A stretch of 64,000 bases of DNA from Sphingobium sp. HWE2-09 (GCF_035989265.1 NZ_JAYKZX010000001.1:818501-882500), one strand, 5' to 3'; numbered from the stretch's first letter, positions 27,690 to 36,619 are shown. Made by a program: numbers and translations. The notes: generated by a model not told the origin, from the letters alone.

Positions 27690-28084
27690 TGCGTCGTCCG
27701 ACGATCGCGCTCGCCGCCGCTATGCTGGTCCTGGCGGGTGCCGCCTGCGGCCGGGCGAGCGAATCGCCGACGCAAGCACCGAAGGGACCGCCACCCTTAC
27801 CCGCGCCGGAAACGCTGTCGTCTCGTCCGGCTGCCGGACCGGGCGAGAAATTGTATCTTGCAAAATGCGCGATGTGCCATGGTCCTGGGGGGATGGGAAC
27901 AGGGCTGCTGGCGCGGCGGACCGAGCAGCCATTGCTGGAGAAGCGCACCGACCTGACCGTCGACTATGTCGTGCAGGCCGCGCGCATGGGCATAGGCAAT
28001 ATGCCCGCCATACCGCGCGGCGAAGTCAGCGATGCCGAACTGCAATTGATTGCGGAGCATCTGGCTAAAGGAGCCAAGCCATGA
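27689..28084 (+). CDS. Cytochrome c subunit of the flavoprotein hydroxylase (lipoprotein)
   Basis: A 131-residue class I cytochrome c. The signal peptide ends in a lipobox (LVLAGAAC, Cys20), so it is membrane-anchored in the periplasm. The haem motif is CAMCH at 60-64 and the distal ligand is Met105 in GIGNMPAIP. Its ATG overlaps the flavoprotein TGA (TGATG), indicating translational coupling, and the pairing matches PchF/PchC. Because the flavoprotein has no obvious signal peptide, how the complex reaches the periplasm is not clear; in PchFC the flavoprotein is carried with its partner. Confidence 0.87.
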   Translation: MRRPTIALAAAMLVLAGAACGRASESPTQAPKGPPPLPAPETLSSRPAAGPGEKLYLAKCAMCHGPGGMGTGLLARRTEQPLLEKRTDLTVDYVVQAARMGIGNMPAIPRGEVSDAELQLIAEHLAKGAKP

Positions 28085-28590
28085 TCGGCCTGTCGCGCCG
28101 GGGCTTTCTGACAAGTGCGGCCGTGGCATCGACCCTGCTGGCGGCCGATGGGGTTCGAGCCGGTACGCCACCATTATTGCTGCACGATCCCGCGCTCCCC
28201 GCCGGGCGACGCTTCGCCGCGCGCATAGAGAGGCTGGGCGGCCAAGCGGTGGCGTTGGAGGGTGATCGGGTTCGGCAGATACAAGCGGCGCTTGCCTATG
28301 CACCCGTTGCGCTGTTCGCAGTGACGCAGCGGAGCGACGAACTATTGGTAGGCGAAATCGCAGCGGAACATGGCTATCGCCGTATAGCCCTTGTGCGACA
28401 TGCTCAGGACGGCCGGATGACTGCGCGCTGCATGGCGGAAGGCAAGACAATCGGCGCCCTGGCGCATTTTGCCGGGACAGGCTGGCCGGAAGCATTTGCA
28501 GATATGGCGCTGGACAAGATCGGACAATGCCCTGCCGTGTCAGACGGGAATATCGAGCCAGCGTTCAGTTGGGTAATGATCCGGGGCTAA
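28081..28590 (+). CDS. Tat-exported protein of unknown function
   Basis: A 169-residue protein with a clear twin-arginine signal (LSRRGFLTSAAVASTLLAADGVRA). The mature part has no motif I recognise; it contains alternating beta/alpha segments (PALPAGRRFAARIERLGGQAVALEGDRVRQIQAAL, VALFAVTQRSDELLVGEIAAEHGYR) and two cysteines. It overlaps the cytochrome stop by ATGA, so it belongs to the flavoprotein operon. Export through Tat fits a chaperone or accessory that helps the flavoprotein, but this is only suggested by position. Confidence 0.72.
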   Translation: MIGLSRRGFLTSAAVASTLLAADGVRAGTPPLLLHDPALPAGRRFAARIERLGGQAVALEGDRVRQIQAALAYAPVALFAVTQRSDELLVGEIAAEHGYRRIALVRHAQDGRMTARCMAEGKTIGALAHFAGTGWPEAFADMALDKIGQCPAVSDGNIEPAFSWVMIRG

Positions 28591-28596
28591 ACGCTG

Positions 28597-28640
28597 TCGG
28601 TCGAGACGCTGTTGGCAGCGTGCCAACGCTTCTCGACCGA
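28597..28640. terminator. Strong hairpin between convergent genes
   Basis: The arm at 28597-28617 (TCGGTCGAGA...TTGGCA) pairs with 28621-28640 (TGCCAA...TCTCGACCGA) around a GCG loop, with two small internal mismatches. It separates the convergent flavoprotein operon and the NTF2-like gene. No long T-run follows on either strand, so termination may be partial. Confidence 0.55.
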
Positions 28641-28650
28641 TTAAATCCGC

Positions 28651-29148
28651 TTAGCGCTTGATGATCAGCGAATCCGGCCGCTTGCGCGGCACCCATTCAC
28701 CGCGGCCGGGAAAATTCTTGAGGATTTCCCCATCCCACAATCGCACCGTGCGGCGCTGGAATCGCCACTGGCCGTCGGCTTCCTTGATGGCGTGATCGTC
28801 ATACCACCCGGCAAAACGCAGCAGATAGGGAGGTTCGCCGTCGCATTCCGTGACGAAGGCGAAGGAGCGCATGGTGCAACTCCCGTCATCTTGCGGCCGA
28901 TATTGAGTTTGCGTGACATGATGCTGACGACCGGGGAAGCCGGGCGCATTGCGATAATGTTCGGCGATGCCGCGAATGCCAGCATGACCTTCCCAGATAT
29001 CGGGATCGTCGAAAACTTCCTCCACCATCCGTGCGTCCGGCGTGAAGCAGGCGACCAGCGCGTCCACATCGCCGGTATCCAGCGCCCAGCTATAGGCGGC
29101 GATCAGGTCTTGGAGCGCAATCCTGTCCTCGATCGGAAGGGAAGGCAT
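28651..29148 (-). CDS. NTF2-like/SnoaL-fold protein
   Basis: A 165-residue protein of the SnoaL-like, nuclear-transport-factor-2 fold (EDRIALQDLIAAYSWALDTGDVDALVACFTPDA, then GIAEHY and FAGWYDDHAIKEADGQWRFQRR). Members include scytalone-dehydratase-like lyases, ring-hydroxylase small subunits and isomerases. No haem or metal motif is visible. ATG 29148 follows GGAGAGACCC. It is divergent from the NmrA-type reductase with one shared operator-like palindrome, so it is probably co-regulated with that operon. Substrate unknown. Confidence 0.8.
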   Translation of the reverse strand: MPSLPIEDRIALQDLIAAYSWALDTGDVDALVACFTPDARMVEEVFDDPDIWEGHAGIRGIAEHYRNAPGFPGRQHHVTQTQYRPQDDGSCTMRSFAFVTECDGEPPYLLRFAGWYDDHAIKEADGQWRFQRRTVRLWDGEILKNFPGRGEWVPRKRPDSLIIKR

Positions 29149-29175
29149 GATGGGTCTCTCCTCAAGTTCTTTGGC

Positions 29176-29203
29176 TTGACGACATAATAACATTCGTTAC
29201 TAT
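29176..29203 (+). promoter_or_regulatory. Promoter with TAACATTCGTTA palindrome, copy 2
   Basis: TTGACG at 29176-29181, 16 bases, then TACTAT at 29198-29203 form a promoter for the gene at 29245. TAACATTCGTTA at 29188-29199 (one mismatch from the palindrome) starts exactly 12 bases after the start of the -35 and overlaps the first two bases of the -10. The same box could also act on the divergent gene ending at 29148. Confidence 0.55.
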
Positions 29204-29244
29204 TATCTGCAACAAGACGACAGATCGCGCAAGTGAGAGGACGC

Positions 29245-30159
29245 ATGGCGAAGATCATTATTTCGGGCGCGTCGGGCGCCTTCGGACGGGCGGCCGCCCT
29301 GTTGCTGCTCGACAAGGTCGCGCCGCGCGATGTCATCCTGCTGACGCGGACACCCGAAAAACTGGCGGATCTTGCTGCCCGTGGCGCTGATGTGCGCTTT
29401 GCCGATTTCGACGATCCTGCCTCGCTAGGCCCGGCCATGACGGGCGGCGACAGGATGTTGTTGATCAGCACTGCGCGGGTCGGCACCCGGGTCGGCCAGC
29501 ATCGCAACGCCGTGGAAGCCGCGGTCGCGGCAGGCGTAGGGCATATCGTCTATACATCGATCATTGCAGCCGATGCGCCCGGCAATCCGGCGATCGTCAA
29601 GAACGACCATCGTGCGACGGAGGAAATCATCGAGGCATCCGGCGCAGCCTGGACGCATTTGCGCGACAGCCAATATGCCGAAGCGATCGCGGGGCCGATG
29701 ACTATCCCTGCGCTGATGGCGGGGGGCAAGCCCGACAATTGCGGCGACGGCACGGTCGCTTTCGTCAGCCGCAACGATTGCGTCGCCACCGCCGTTGGCG
29801 TGCTGACGCAGGCGGGCCATGAGAATAAGGCCTATGTACTGACGGGGCCGGACCTCATTACCATACCGATGGCGATGGCGATGGCGAGCCGGATCGCAGG
29901 CAAGCCGATCCGGGTCGAAGCGGTCGATGACGACGCGATGTTCGCTTATTTCGACGCACTGGGCGCGCCGCGCCACGCTTCCGACATCCTGCCCGACGGA
30001 CCCATCCCCTGGTCCAGCGACGATATGGTGACCTTCGGTCAATCGATCCGTGAAGGCTATTTCGCCGAAAAGACCGAATGGGTCGAACGGATCACCGGTC
30101 GCAAACCTGCCAGCCTGTACGATGTGATGCTGGCGCATAAGGGAAGCTGGCCGCTGTGA
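29245..30159 (+). CDS. NmrA-like atypical SDR (NAD(P)H-dependent reductase)
   Basis: A 304-residue atypical short-chain dehydrogenase with an N-terminal Rossmann motif (IIISGASGAFGRAAALLLL) and the NmrA/QorB-type body (VRFADFDDPASLGPAMTGGDRMLLIST, HIVYTSIIAAD, WTHLRDSQYAEAI). QorB-like relatives reduce quinones with NADPH. ATG 29245 follows GAGAGG; a GTG twelve bases earlier is less likely. It overlaps the PQQ dehydrogenase start (GTGA), so the two are one operon. A role in reducing a quinone or quinone methide made by the neighbouring oxidases is possible but unproven. Confidence 0.82.
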   Translation: MAKIIISGASGAFGRAAALLLLDKVAPRDVILLTRTPEKLADLAARGADVRFADFDDPASLGPAMTGGDRMLLISTARVGTRVGQHRNAVEAAVAAGVGHIVYTSIIAADAPGNPAIVKNDHRATEEIIEASGAAWTHLRDSQYAEAIAGPMTIPALMAGGKPDNCGDGTVAFVSRNDCVATAVGVLTQAGHENKAYVLTGPDLITIPMAMAMASRIAGKPIRVEAVDDDAMFAYFDALGAPRHASDILPDGPIPWSSDDMVTFGQSIREGYFAEKTEWVERITGRKPASLYDVMLAHKGSWPL

Positions 30160-32339
30160 GGAACGCGATACTGGCGATGGCCGGGCTGTTGGCGCTGGTC
30201 GGCTGCGCATCGGGCGGACGCGATGTCGGCGCCGGTGACGATTGGCCCTATACCGGCGGCGATGTCGGGGGCAGCCATCATTCGCGCCTGACCGATATCG
30301 ACAAGGGCAATGCGGGCCGGCTGGGCCTGGCCTGGTCCTATGATTTGAACACCAATCGCGTACAGGAAGCGACGCCGGTGGTGATCGATGGCGTCATGTA
30401 TAGCAGCGGCAATTTGGGCCGGGTCTATGCGCTGGACGCCGCGACCGGCAAGCCGCTCTGGACCTTCGAGCCGGAGGTGGACATGCAGGCGAACCGGTCC
30501 GCCTGCTGCGACCAGGCCAATCGCGGCGTCGCCGTCGCCAATGGCAAGGTGATGGTCGGCGCGCTGGACGGCATGCTCTATGCGCTGGATGCGAAGACCG
30601 GCAAAATCCTCTGGAAAGTCGACACGGTGGTCGATCACAGCCGCGGCTATACCAGCACCGGCGCGCCCGAAGTGGCGGGCGACCTGGTCCTCATCGGCAA
30701 TGCCGGTGCCGAATATGATACGCGCGGCTATGTGACGGCCTATCGTATCGCCGATGGCGGGCAGGCCTGGCGCTTCTACACCGTGCCGCACGATCCGGCG
30801 AAGGGGCCGCAAGAGGGAAAGGCGCTCGACGTCGCGCTCAAGACGTGGGACGCCAAGAGCCGCTGGGATATTGGCGGCGGTGGTACGGTCTGGGACGCGA
30901 TCAATTATGATCCCAAATATGGCACCGTCTATATTGGCGTCGGCAATGGCGGCCCCTATTCGATCGCGACCCGATCGCCCAAGGGCGGCACCAATCTCTA
31001 CCTCTCCTCCATCGTCGCGCTGGACGCGAAGAGCGGGGCGGTGAAGTGGCATTATCAGGAAACGCCCGGCGACAGCTGGGACTTCACGGCGACCCAGCCG
31101 ATGGTGCTGACCGACATGGAAGTGGACGGCAAGGTCCGCCCGGTCATCCTGCATTCGCCCAAAAACGGCTATCTGTTCGTGCTGGACCGCGAAACCGGCA
31201 AGCCGCTGCGGGTGAACGCCCTGGTGCGGACGAACTGGGCCAAGGGGTTCGACAAGAATGGCGTGCCGCAGATGACGCCGGAGCGTACGGACTTCTGGAA
31301 CGGGCCGCGCATCATCTATCCCGCGTCGGCGGGCGCGCGCAACTGGTATCCGGCGGCCTATGACGCGGAACGCAAAAGCTATTATGCCCATGTGCTGGAC
31401 ATGGGGAACCTCATGTTCACGGTGCCGCCCGGTACGCCGGCACAACCCCGGCGACCCAAAGCGCTTAACGTCCAGACGACGCTGATCTTCACGCCGCAAT
31501 TGCAGGCTGTGCTGCCGACCCTGCCGCCTGCGATCAGGGCGCAGGTGGAAAAGCTGCCGGAAATGCAGTGGGTGAAGGACAAGCCCTATAGCAGCGAACT
31601 GCGCGCGATCGACCCGCTGACTGGCAAGGCGCGCTGGGCGGTGCCGACGGAGGGATGGCAGGACCGGATGGGTGTGCTGTCGACCGCATCTGGTCTGATC
31701 GTCCATGGCACGATCGGCGGCAAGCTGATCGTGCGGGACGCCGACAATGGCACGCTGATCAAAGCGATCGACACCGGCAGTTCGATCATGGCGGCGCCCA
31801 TGACCTATCGGGTGAAGGGCGTGCAATATATCGCGGTCGCGGCGGGTTTTGGGGGTGGCGGTTGGGGTTATGTGCCGCGCTATTCGGCAGCCTACCGCAA
31901 TGGCAACGCCAATCGCATCCTGGTGTTCAAACTGGATGGCGGGCCGGTGACGCAGCCGACGCCGTTGCCGCCGATGGTACCGGCATCCGCGCCGCCCGCG
32001 CAGAAGCCCGGCGTGACGCCTGCGGTCCTGGCGAAGGGGCAGGGGTTGTTTTTCCAGAATTGCGCCATCTGCCACAGCAATCAGTTGCGCTCCACCGCGC
32101 CCGACCTGCGGCGGATGCAACCGGCGACGCATGACGTCTTCAACCAGATCGTGCGGGACGGGTTGCTGCTGCCCAATGGCATGCCGCGCTGGGACGATCT
32201 GCTCAGCGTGGACGATGTCGATGCCATCCATGCCTGGCTGATCGCCGAACAGGGACCGTTGCGGGAACGGGAGCTGAAACTCAAGGCCGCGGGCAAGCCG
32301 ATCGATGCGCCCAGCGCCGCCATCATGTCCAATTTCTAG
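30156..32339 (+). CDS. PQQ-dependent quinohaemoprotein dehydrogenase (lipoprotein)
   Basis: A 727-residue periplasmic alcohol dehydrogenase with a PQQ propeller and a C-terminal cytochrome c domain. The GTG start gives a lipoprotein signal (MAGLLALVGC). The vicinal disulfide under PQQ is in ACCDQANRG, tryptophan-docking repeats recur (VYALDAATGKPLW, LYALDAKTGKILW), and the expected catalytic Asp is in SIVALDAKSG before GDSWDFTATQ. The haem motif is CAICH. It would pass electrons from a substrate alcohol to its haem and on to the respiratory chain. Local candidates are benzylic or side-chain hydroxyls of lignin fragments. PQQ synthesis genes are not in the window. Confidence 0.9.
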   Translation: MRNAILAMAGLLALVGCASGGRDVGAGDDWPYTGGDVGGSHHSRLTDIDKGNAGRLGLAWSYDLNTNRVQEATPVVIDGVMYSSGNLGRVYALDAATGKPLWTFEPEVDMQANRSACCDQANRGVAVANGKVMVGALDGMLYALDAKTGKILWKVDTVVDHSRGYTSTGAPEVAGDLVLIGNAGAEYDTRGYVTAYRIADGGQAWRFYTVPHDPAKGPQEGKALDVALKTWDAKSRWDIGGGGTVWDAINYDPKYGTVYIGVGNGGPYSIATRSPKGGTNLYLSSIVALDAKSGAVKWHYQETPGDSWDFTATQPMVLTDMEVDGKVRPVILHSPKNGYLFVLDRETGKPLRVNALVRTNWAKGFDKNGVPQMTPERTDFWNGPRIIYPASAGARNWYPAAYDAERKSYYAHVLDMGNLMFTVPPGTPAQPRRPKALNVQTTLIFTPQLQAVLPTLPPAIRAQVEKLPEMQWVKDKPYSSELRAIDPLTGKARWAVPTEGWQDRMGVLSTASGLIVHGTIGGKLIVRDADNGTLIKAIDTGSSIMAAPMTYRVKGVQYIAVAAGFGGGGWGYVPRYSAAYRNGNANRILVFKLDGGPVTQPTPLPPMVPASAPPAQKPGVTPAVLAKGQGLFFQNCAICHSNQLRSTAPDLRRMQPATHDVFNQIVRDGLLLPNGMPRWDDLLSVDDVDAIHAWLIAEQGPLRERELKLKAAGKPIDAPSAAIMSNF

Positions 32340-32429
32340 CGGTGACGATGCGACGGCGCGCCGTGACGTGAGACAGGGATGGCGACAGTTGTGAGCGATT
32401 AACACCGGCCGGTCGCGGGCATTCCAGCC

Positions 32430-32457
32430 TTGATATTATAATAACGAACGTTAGCAT
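32430..32457 (+). promoter_or_regulatory. Promoter with TAACGAACGTTA palindrome, copy 3
   Basis: TTGATA at 32430-32435, 16 bases, and TAGCAT at 32452-32457 flank TAACGAACGTTA at 32442-32453. The palindrome starts 12 bases after the -35 start and covers the first two bases of the -10, the same geometry as copies 2 and 4. It serves the stilbene dioxygenase gene at 32487. Confidence 0.6.
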
Positions 32458-32486
32458 ATAAATGAGACGATAAGGAGCGAGAGGCC

Positions 32487-33962
32487 ATGTCAGCCTACCC
32501 CCAGACGATCCATTTTACCGGGCTGAATACGCCCGTCGGCATCGAATGGTCTGTCCGCAATCTGGATGTCGTAGGTACGATGCCCGCAGAGATAGACGGC
32601 GCCTTTTTCCGGGCCGTGCCGGACCCTGCCCATGCGCCGATGTTCGCCGACGATATCGTCCTGTCCGGCGATGGCATGATCTCGAAATTCACCATCCATG
32701 ACGGCCAGGTGGATTATGCGATCCGTTATGTCGAAACCGAGCGATACCGATTGGAAAAGGATTCGCGGCGCGCGCTGTTCGGTCAATATCGCAATCCCTT
32801 CACCGACGATCCGGCCGTGGCGGGGCGCGACCGTACCGTCGCCAATACTACGCCGGTCTGGCATGGCGGGCGGCTGTTCATGACCAAGGAGGACGGCTTT
32901 GGCTACGAGATCGATCCCGATACGCTGGAGACGATCGGCCGCTGGAACTATCATGGCGCCTTCACGTCGCAGACCTTCACCGCGCACCCCCGCGTCGATC
33001 CGGACACCGGCGAAATGTTCTTCTTCGGCTATGAAGCCGACGGGCTATGTTCGACCAGGGTCGCCTATGGCGTGGCGGATCGTGACGGCCATTTGTTGCG
33101 CGAACAATGGTTCGACCAGCCCTATTGTTCGTCCATCCATGATTTCGCGATCACGCAGACCTATGCGATTTTCCCGATCTTCCCCACGACCGCCGACGTC
33201 GACCGGTTGAAGGCGGGCGGCGCGCACTGGGCGCACCAGCAGGATCTGGACAGCTGGGTCGGCATCATGCCGCGCCATGGCGGTGTCGAGGATATGCGCT
33301 GGTTCAAGGGGCGGGCGGGCGTGTCCGCCTTCCACATCGTCAACGCCTATGACGATGGCGATCTCGTCCATCTCGACCTCTGCCTGTCGGACACGAATGC
33401 GTTCGGTTTCATGCGCGAAGCAGGCGGCATCCAGCGCGACCAGCGGGAGATACAGGGCGGGCTGACGCGCTGGACCTTCGACCTGTCGAAAGAGGGTGAC
33501 ACTTATGAAGAGCGGCTGATCGGCCCGCCGGGCGACATGCCGCGCCTGCGCGATGCCGACCAGGGGAGGCCCTATCGATCGGCCTGGTATCTGTCGATGA
33601 ACCCACAGGGTGGGCCGCCATTGCCGGGCGGGCCGGTCGGCTTCGCGTTCAATGCGCTGTTGCAGATCGAGCCGGGCAATGGCCGCATCGACATGATGGG
33701 GCTGGATTTCGGCATGGCGATCAGCGAGCCGGTCCATGTCCCGGCGCAGGCGCCCGACCATGCGGGATGGTTGCTGATGGTCGTGGACCGACAGGCGACG
33801 GAGACGGATTTCCGGTCCGAACTGTGGGTGGTGGACGCCGGGGCGATCGCCGCTGGACCAGTTGCGCGCGTGCCGATGCCCTTGCCGATGCGGGCGCAGG
33901 TGCATGGCGTGTGGGTTTCGGCGGCGCATCTGGCCGAGGCCCGCACCCGCAAGCCAGCCTGA
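32487..33962 (+). CDS. Lignostilbene-alpha,beta-dioxygenase (NOV1-like)
   Basis: A 491-residue non-haem iron carotenoid-cleavage-family enzyme that splits the central double bond of hydroxystilbenes with O2 to two benzaldehydes. The four iron histidines fall at His167 (FTAHPRV), His218 (SSIHDF), His283 (AFHIVN) and His473 (QVHGVW), almost the numbering of Novosphingobium NOV1. The two residues that bind the phenolic hydroxyl in the lignostilbene subgroup are also kept, Tyr101 (FGQYRNP) and Lys134 (FMTKEDG). These separate it from apocarotenoid oxygenases. No signal peptide, so cytoplasmic. Lignostilbenes arise from beta-1 and beta-5 lignin dimers and the product vanillin would join the same pool as the ferB product. 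Confidence 0.93.
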   Translation: MSAYPQTIHFTGLNTPVGIEWSVRNLDVVGTMPAEIDGAFFRAVPDPAHAPMFADDIVLSGDGMISKFTIHDGQVDYAIRYVETERYRLEKDSRRALFGQYRNPFTDDPAVAGRDRTVANTTPVWHGGRLFMTKEDGFGYEIDPDTLETIGRWNYHGAFTSQTFTAHPRVDPDTGEMFFFGYEADGLCSTRVAYGVADRDGHLLREQWFDQPYCSSIHDFAITQTYAIFPIFPTTADVDRLKAGGAHWAHQQDLDSWVGIMPRHGGVEDMRWFKGRAGVSAFHIVNAYDDGDLVHLDLCLSDTNAFGFMREAGGIQRDQREIQGGLTRWTFDLSKEGDTYEERLIGPPGDMPRLRDADQGRPYRSAWYLSMNPQGGPPLPGGPVGFAFNALLQIEPGNGRIDMMGLDFGMAISEPVHVPAQAPDHAGWLLMVVDRQATETDFRSELWVVDAGAIAAGPVARVPMPLPMRAQVHGVWVSAAHLAEARTRKPA

Positions 33963-33976
33963 CCCGGACACGCCCC

Positions 33977-34004
33977 TTGACAATATAGTAACGAACGTTA
34001 GTAA
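33977..34004 (+). promoter_or_regulatory. Promoter with TAACGAACGTTA palindrome, copy 4
   Basis: A consensus TTGACA at 33977-33982 is 16 bases from TAGTAA at 33999-34004; TAACGAACGTTA sits at 33989-34000 in the same register as copies 2 and 3. The transcript would carry a leader of about 180 bases before the TonB receptor ATG at 34193, in which I see no riboswitch or long hairpin. Confidence 0.6.
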
Positions 34005-34192
34005 TAAGGTGGAGAGGCGGGCCACGGCCCTATTCTCCAACGAAGACCGTAAAGCACGAACCGGCTGCTGAAACGGGCGAGAGGATGACTGCGGAAGGCA
34101 GGCGAACAACGCCGCCCCGAACGGACCTGCGACCGGCAGGAGCGACAGCATCTTCTCCATGCCCGATGCCGCCATAGAGGGAGAAAATCAGG

Positions 34193-36604
34193 ATGTCCGA
34201 TTGGAAGCGCACGATCAGGGGCCATGTGGCGGGATGGACGCTGGCGACCGCGATGATGGCCGCGCCAGCGCTGGCGCAGGATGCGCCCGCGGCAGGCGAA
34301 GGGGCCGCCCCGAAGCCGGCACAGGCGCCCGAACAGGCCGCAGGCACCGCCGACATCATCGTCACGGCCCAGTTCCGCGCGCAGAATTTGCAGGATACGC
34401 CGATCGCGATCACGGCCGTGTCGGCCGATACGTTGGCGGCGCGCAGCCAGACCAGCGTCACCGACCTTGGCCAGTTCGCGCCCAACGTGGCGCTGGCGCC
34501 TGCGACCAGCATTCAGGGCAATGCCGTCGCCGCCTTCATCCGCGGCGTCGGCCAGCTCGACGCCAGTTTCGCGCTGGAGCCGGGCGTCGGCATCTATATC
34601 GACGATATCTATTATGGCACGACCTTTGGCGCGGTCATGGACCTGACCGATCTGGAGCGGGTCGAAGTGCTGCGCGGACCACAGGGCACGCTGGCGGGCA
34701 AGAATAGCGTCGGCGGCGCGGTGAAGCTGTTCAGCAAGAAGCCGGATGCGACGCCGGGCGGTTTCGTCGAGGCGACCTATGGCCGGTTCGACCGGCTGGA
34801 ACTGCGCGGCAGCGCCAATGTCCCCTTGACCGACGATCTGTTCCTGCGCGTGTCGGGCGTGTCGAAGAATGTCGATGGCTATATGAAGCTGCTCGACTAT
34901 GGCTGCGTGAACCCGGCGTCCGGCATTCCGTCCAGCAGCGGCAACAAGAATTGCCGGATCGGCACCGAAGGCGGGATCGACGTGATGGCGCTGCGTGCCG
35001 CGCTGCGTTACGCGCCTGCCGGATCGCCGCTGGAAATCAACATCGTCGCCGATGTGTCGAAGGACAAGAGCGAGACGGTCGCGACCAAATTGCTCTACGC
35101 CGACAATCCTGCGGTGCGCAGCTATGTCGCTGGCGATCCGACAGCCGGCATCCCGTTCGACAGCCGGTTCATGACCGGGGACAAGAGCTACACATCCTAT
35201 GCCACCTATGCGACCGGCGGCAATTACACGACCGTGTTCGGCATCCCGACCCAGATCGCGCCAGGCGGCTTTTCCGCCAGCCCGACCAGCACGGTCAAGG
35301 CCTGGGGTCTGTCCGGCACGATCAATTACGACCTGTCGGACAGCCTGAAGCTGAAATCGATCACCGGCTATCGCAGCGCCGACGGCACGAGCGCGATCGA
35401 CGTCGACGGATCGCCGCTCGCCATATTGTTGCAGCAATTCACTTACGGCCATGAGCAGTTTACCCAGGAATTGCGCCTGAGCGCCAACTTCAACGATCTG
35501 GTCGACCTGACGGTGGGCGGCTTCTATTACAAGGCCACCGACACGATCCAGGGCCGCAGCCAGATCCCAACACTGCTCTTCGATTTCCTGTCGGACGACG
35601 TCATCAAGAATCGCAGCGCATCGGTCTTCGCCCATGGCGAATTTCATATCACCGACGCCTTCAACATCATCGGCGGTCTGCGCTACACCGACGACAAGAA
35701 AACCTATCGCTATTCGCGCCGCAATGTGGACGGCAGCTTGCCGAGCGGCGCTTTCTTCACGCCCAATTTCCTGCTCGTGGGACTGGACGGGCTGACCGGC
35801 ACGTTCAAGGGCAATCGGGTCGATTATCGCATCGGCGTCAATTATCGCTGGTCGAGCGAACTGATGACCTATGCGCAACTCTCCACCGGCTTCAAGGGCG
35901 GCGGCATCAATCCCCGCCCGTCCGCGCCCGATCAGGTCCAGACCTTCGGCCCGGAAAAGCTGACCACCTATGAAGCCGGGTTCAAGGCCGATCTGTTCGG
36001 CCGGATGCTGCGCCTGAACGGCGCGGTGTTTCTCAACAAATATGACGATATGCAGCTCGTCCGCTATCAATGCCCGGAAAGCATCGTCCTGTCCTGTTCG
36101 GTGCCGTCCAATGCGGGCGATGCGGAAGTATTGGGCTGGGAATTGGAGGCGCAACTGCGCCCGGCGGACGGCCTGTCGTTCGACGCGTCGGTCGGCTATC
36201 TCGACTTCGACTATAAGCGGATCACCAACCCTGCAACCTTGGTGACCAAGGACATGATCGCACCCTTCATCAGCAAATGGCAGCTGTCGGCGGGCGTGCA
36301 ATATGAGGCCGACCTGGGCGGCAACGGCACGCTGACGCCGCGGATCGACTGGTCGTGGCGCTCCAACTTCTATTATAACTCGGTCAACAACCGCTATAAT
36401 CTGATCGACGCGCCCAGCCTGTTCAATGCGCGGCTGACCTATCAGGCGGCGGACAAGGACTGGTCGCTCAGCGTCGGCGTGACCAATGTCTTCGACACAT
36501 TCTATTATAATGGCGTGGCGGAAAATGTCGGCACCTTCGGCGTCGTCACCGGCACCGTGGGTCGCCCGCGCGAATGGACCGCGACGGTCAAGAAAAGCTT
36601 TTGA
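34193..36604 (+). CDS. TonB-dependent outer-membrane receptor
   Basis: An 803-residue receptor with a signal peptide ending APALAQD, a low-complexity Ala/Pro spacer, a TonB box (ADIIVTAQFRAQ), a plug (DTPIAITAVSADTLAARSQ; RVEVLRGPQGTLAGKNSVGGAV) and a barrel ending KKSF. It resembles the receptor at 55162 (ends KKKF, similar plug), so the two are paralogues. AGGGAGAAAATCAGG precedes the ATG. It is followed after six to fifteen bases by an aldehyde dehydrogenase and is headed by operator copy 4, so it probably imports an aromatic compound degraded by this regulon. Confidence 0.9.
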   Translation: MSDWKRTIRGHVAGWTLATAMMAAPALAQDAPAAGEGAAPKPAQAPEQAAGTADIIVTAQFRAQNLQDTPIAITAVSADTLAARSQTSVTDLGQFAPNVALAPATSIQGNAVAAFIRGVGQLDASFALEPGVGIYIDDIYYGTTFGAVMDLTDLERVEVLRGPQGTLAGKNSVGGAVKLFSKKPDATPGGFVEATYGRFDRLELRGSANVPLTDDLFLRVSGVSKNVDGYMKLLDYGCVNPASGIPSSSGNKNCRIGTEGGIDVMALRAALRYAPAGSPLEINIVADVSKDKSETVATKLLYADNPAVRSYVAGDPTAGIPFDSRFMTGDKSYTSYATYATGGNYTTVFGIPTQIAPGGFSASPTSTVKAWGLSGTINYDLSDSLKLKSITGYRSADGTSAIDVDGSPLAILLQQFTYGHEQFTQELRLSANFNDLVDLTVGGFYYKATDTIQGRSQIPTLLFDFLSDDVIKNRSASVFAHGEFHITDAFNIIGGLRYTDDKKTYRYSRRNVDGSLPSGAFFTPNFLLVGLDGLTGTFKGNRVDYRIGVNYRWSSELMTYAQLSTGFKGGGINPRPSAPDQVQTFGPEKLTTYEAGFKADLFGRMLRLNGAVFLNKYDDMQLVRYQCPESIVLSCSVPSNAGDAEVLGWELEAQLRPADGLSFDASVGYLDFDYKRITNPATLVTKDMIAPFISKWQLSAGVQYEADLGGNGTLTPRIDWSWRSNFYYNSVNNRYNLIDAPSLFNARLTYQAADKDWSLSVGVTNVFDTFYYNGVAENVGTFGVVTGTVGRPREWTATVKKSF

Positions 36605-36619
36605 GAGGAAATGAACAGC

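Noticed and set aside
34005..34192. Possible riboswitch in the 180-base leader of the TonB receptor
   Set aside because: No conserved riboswitch core (for example a B12-type box) or strong helix set could be recognised.
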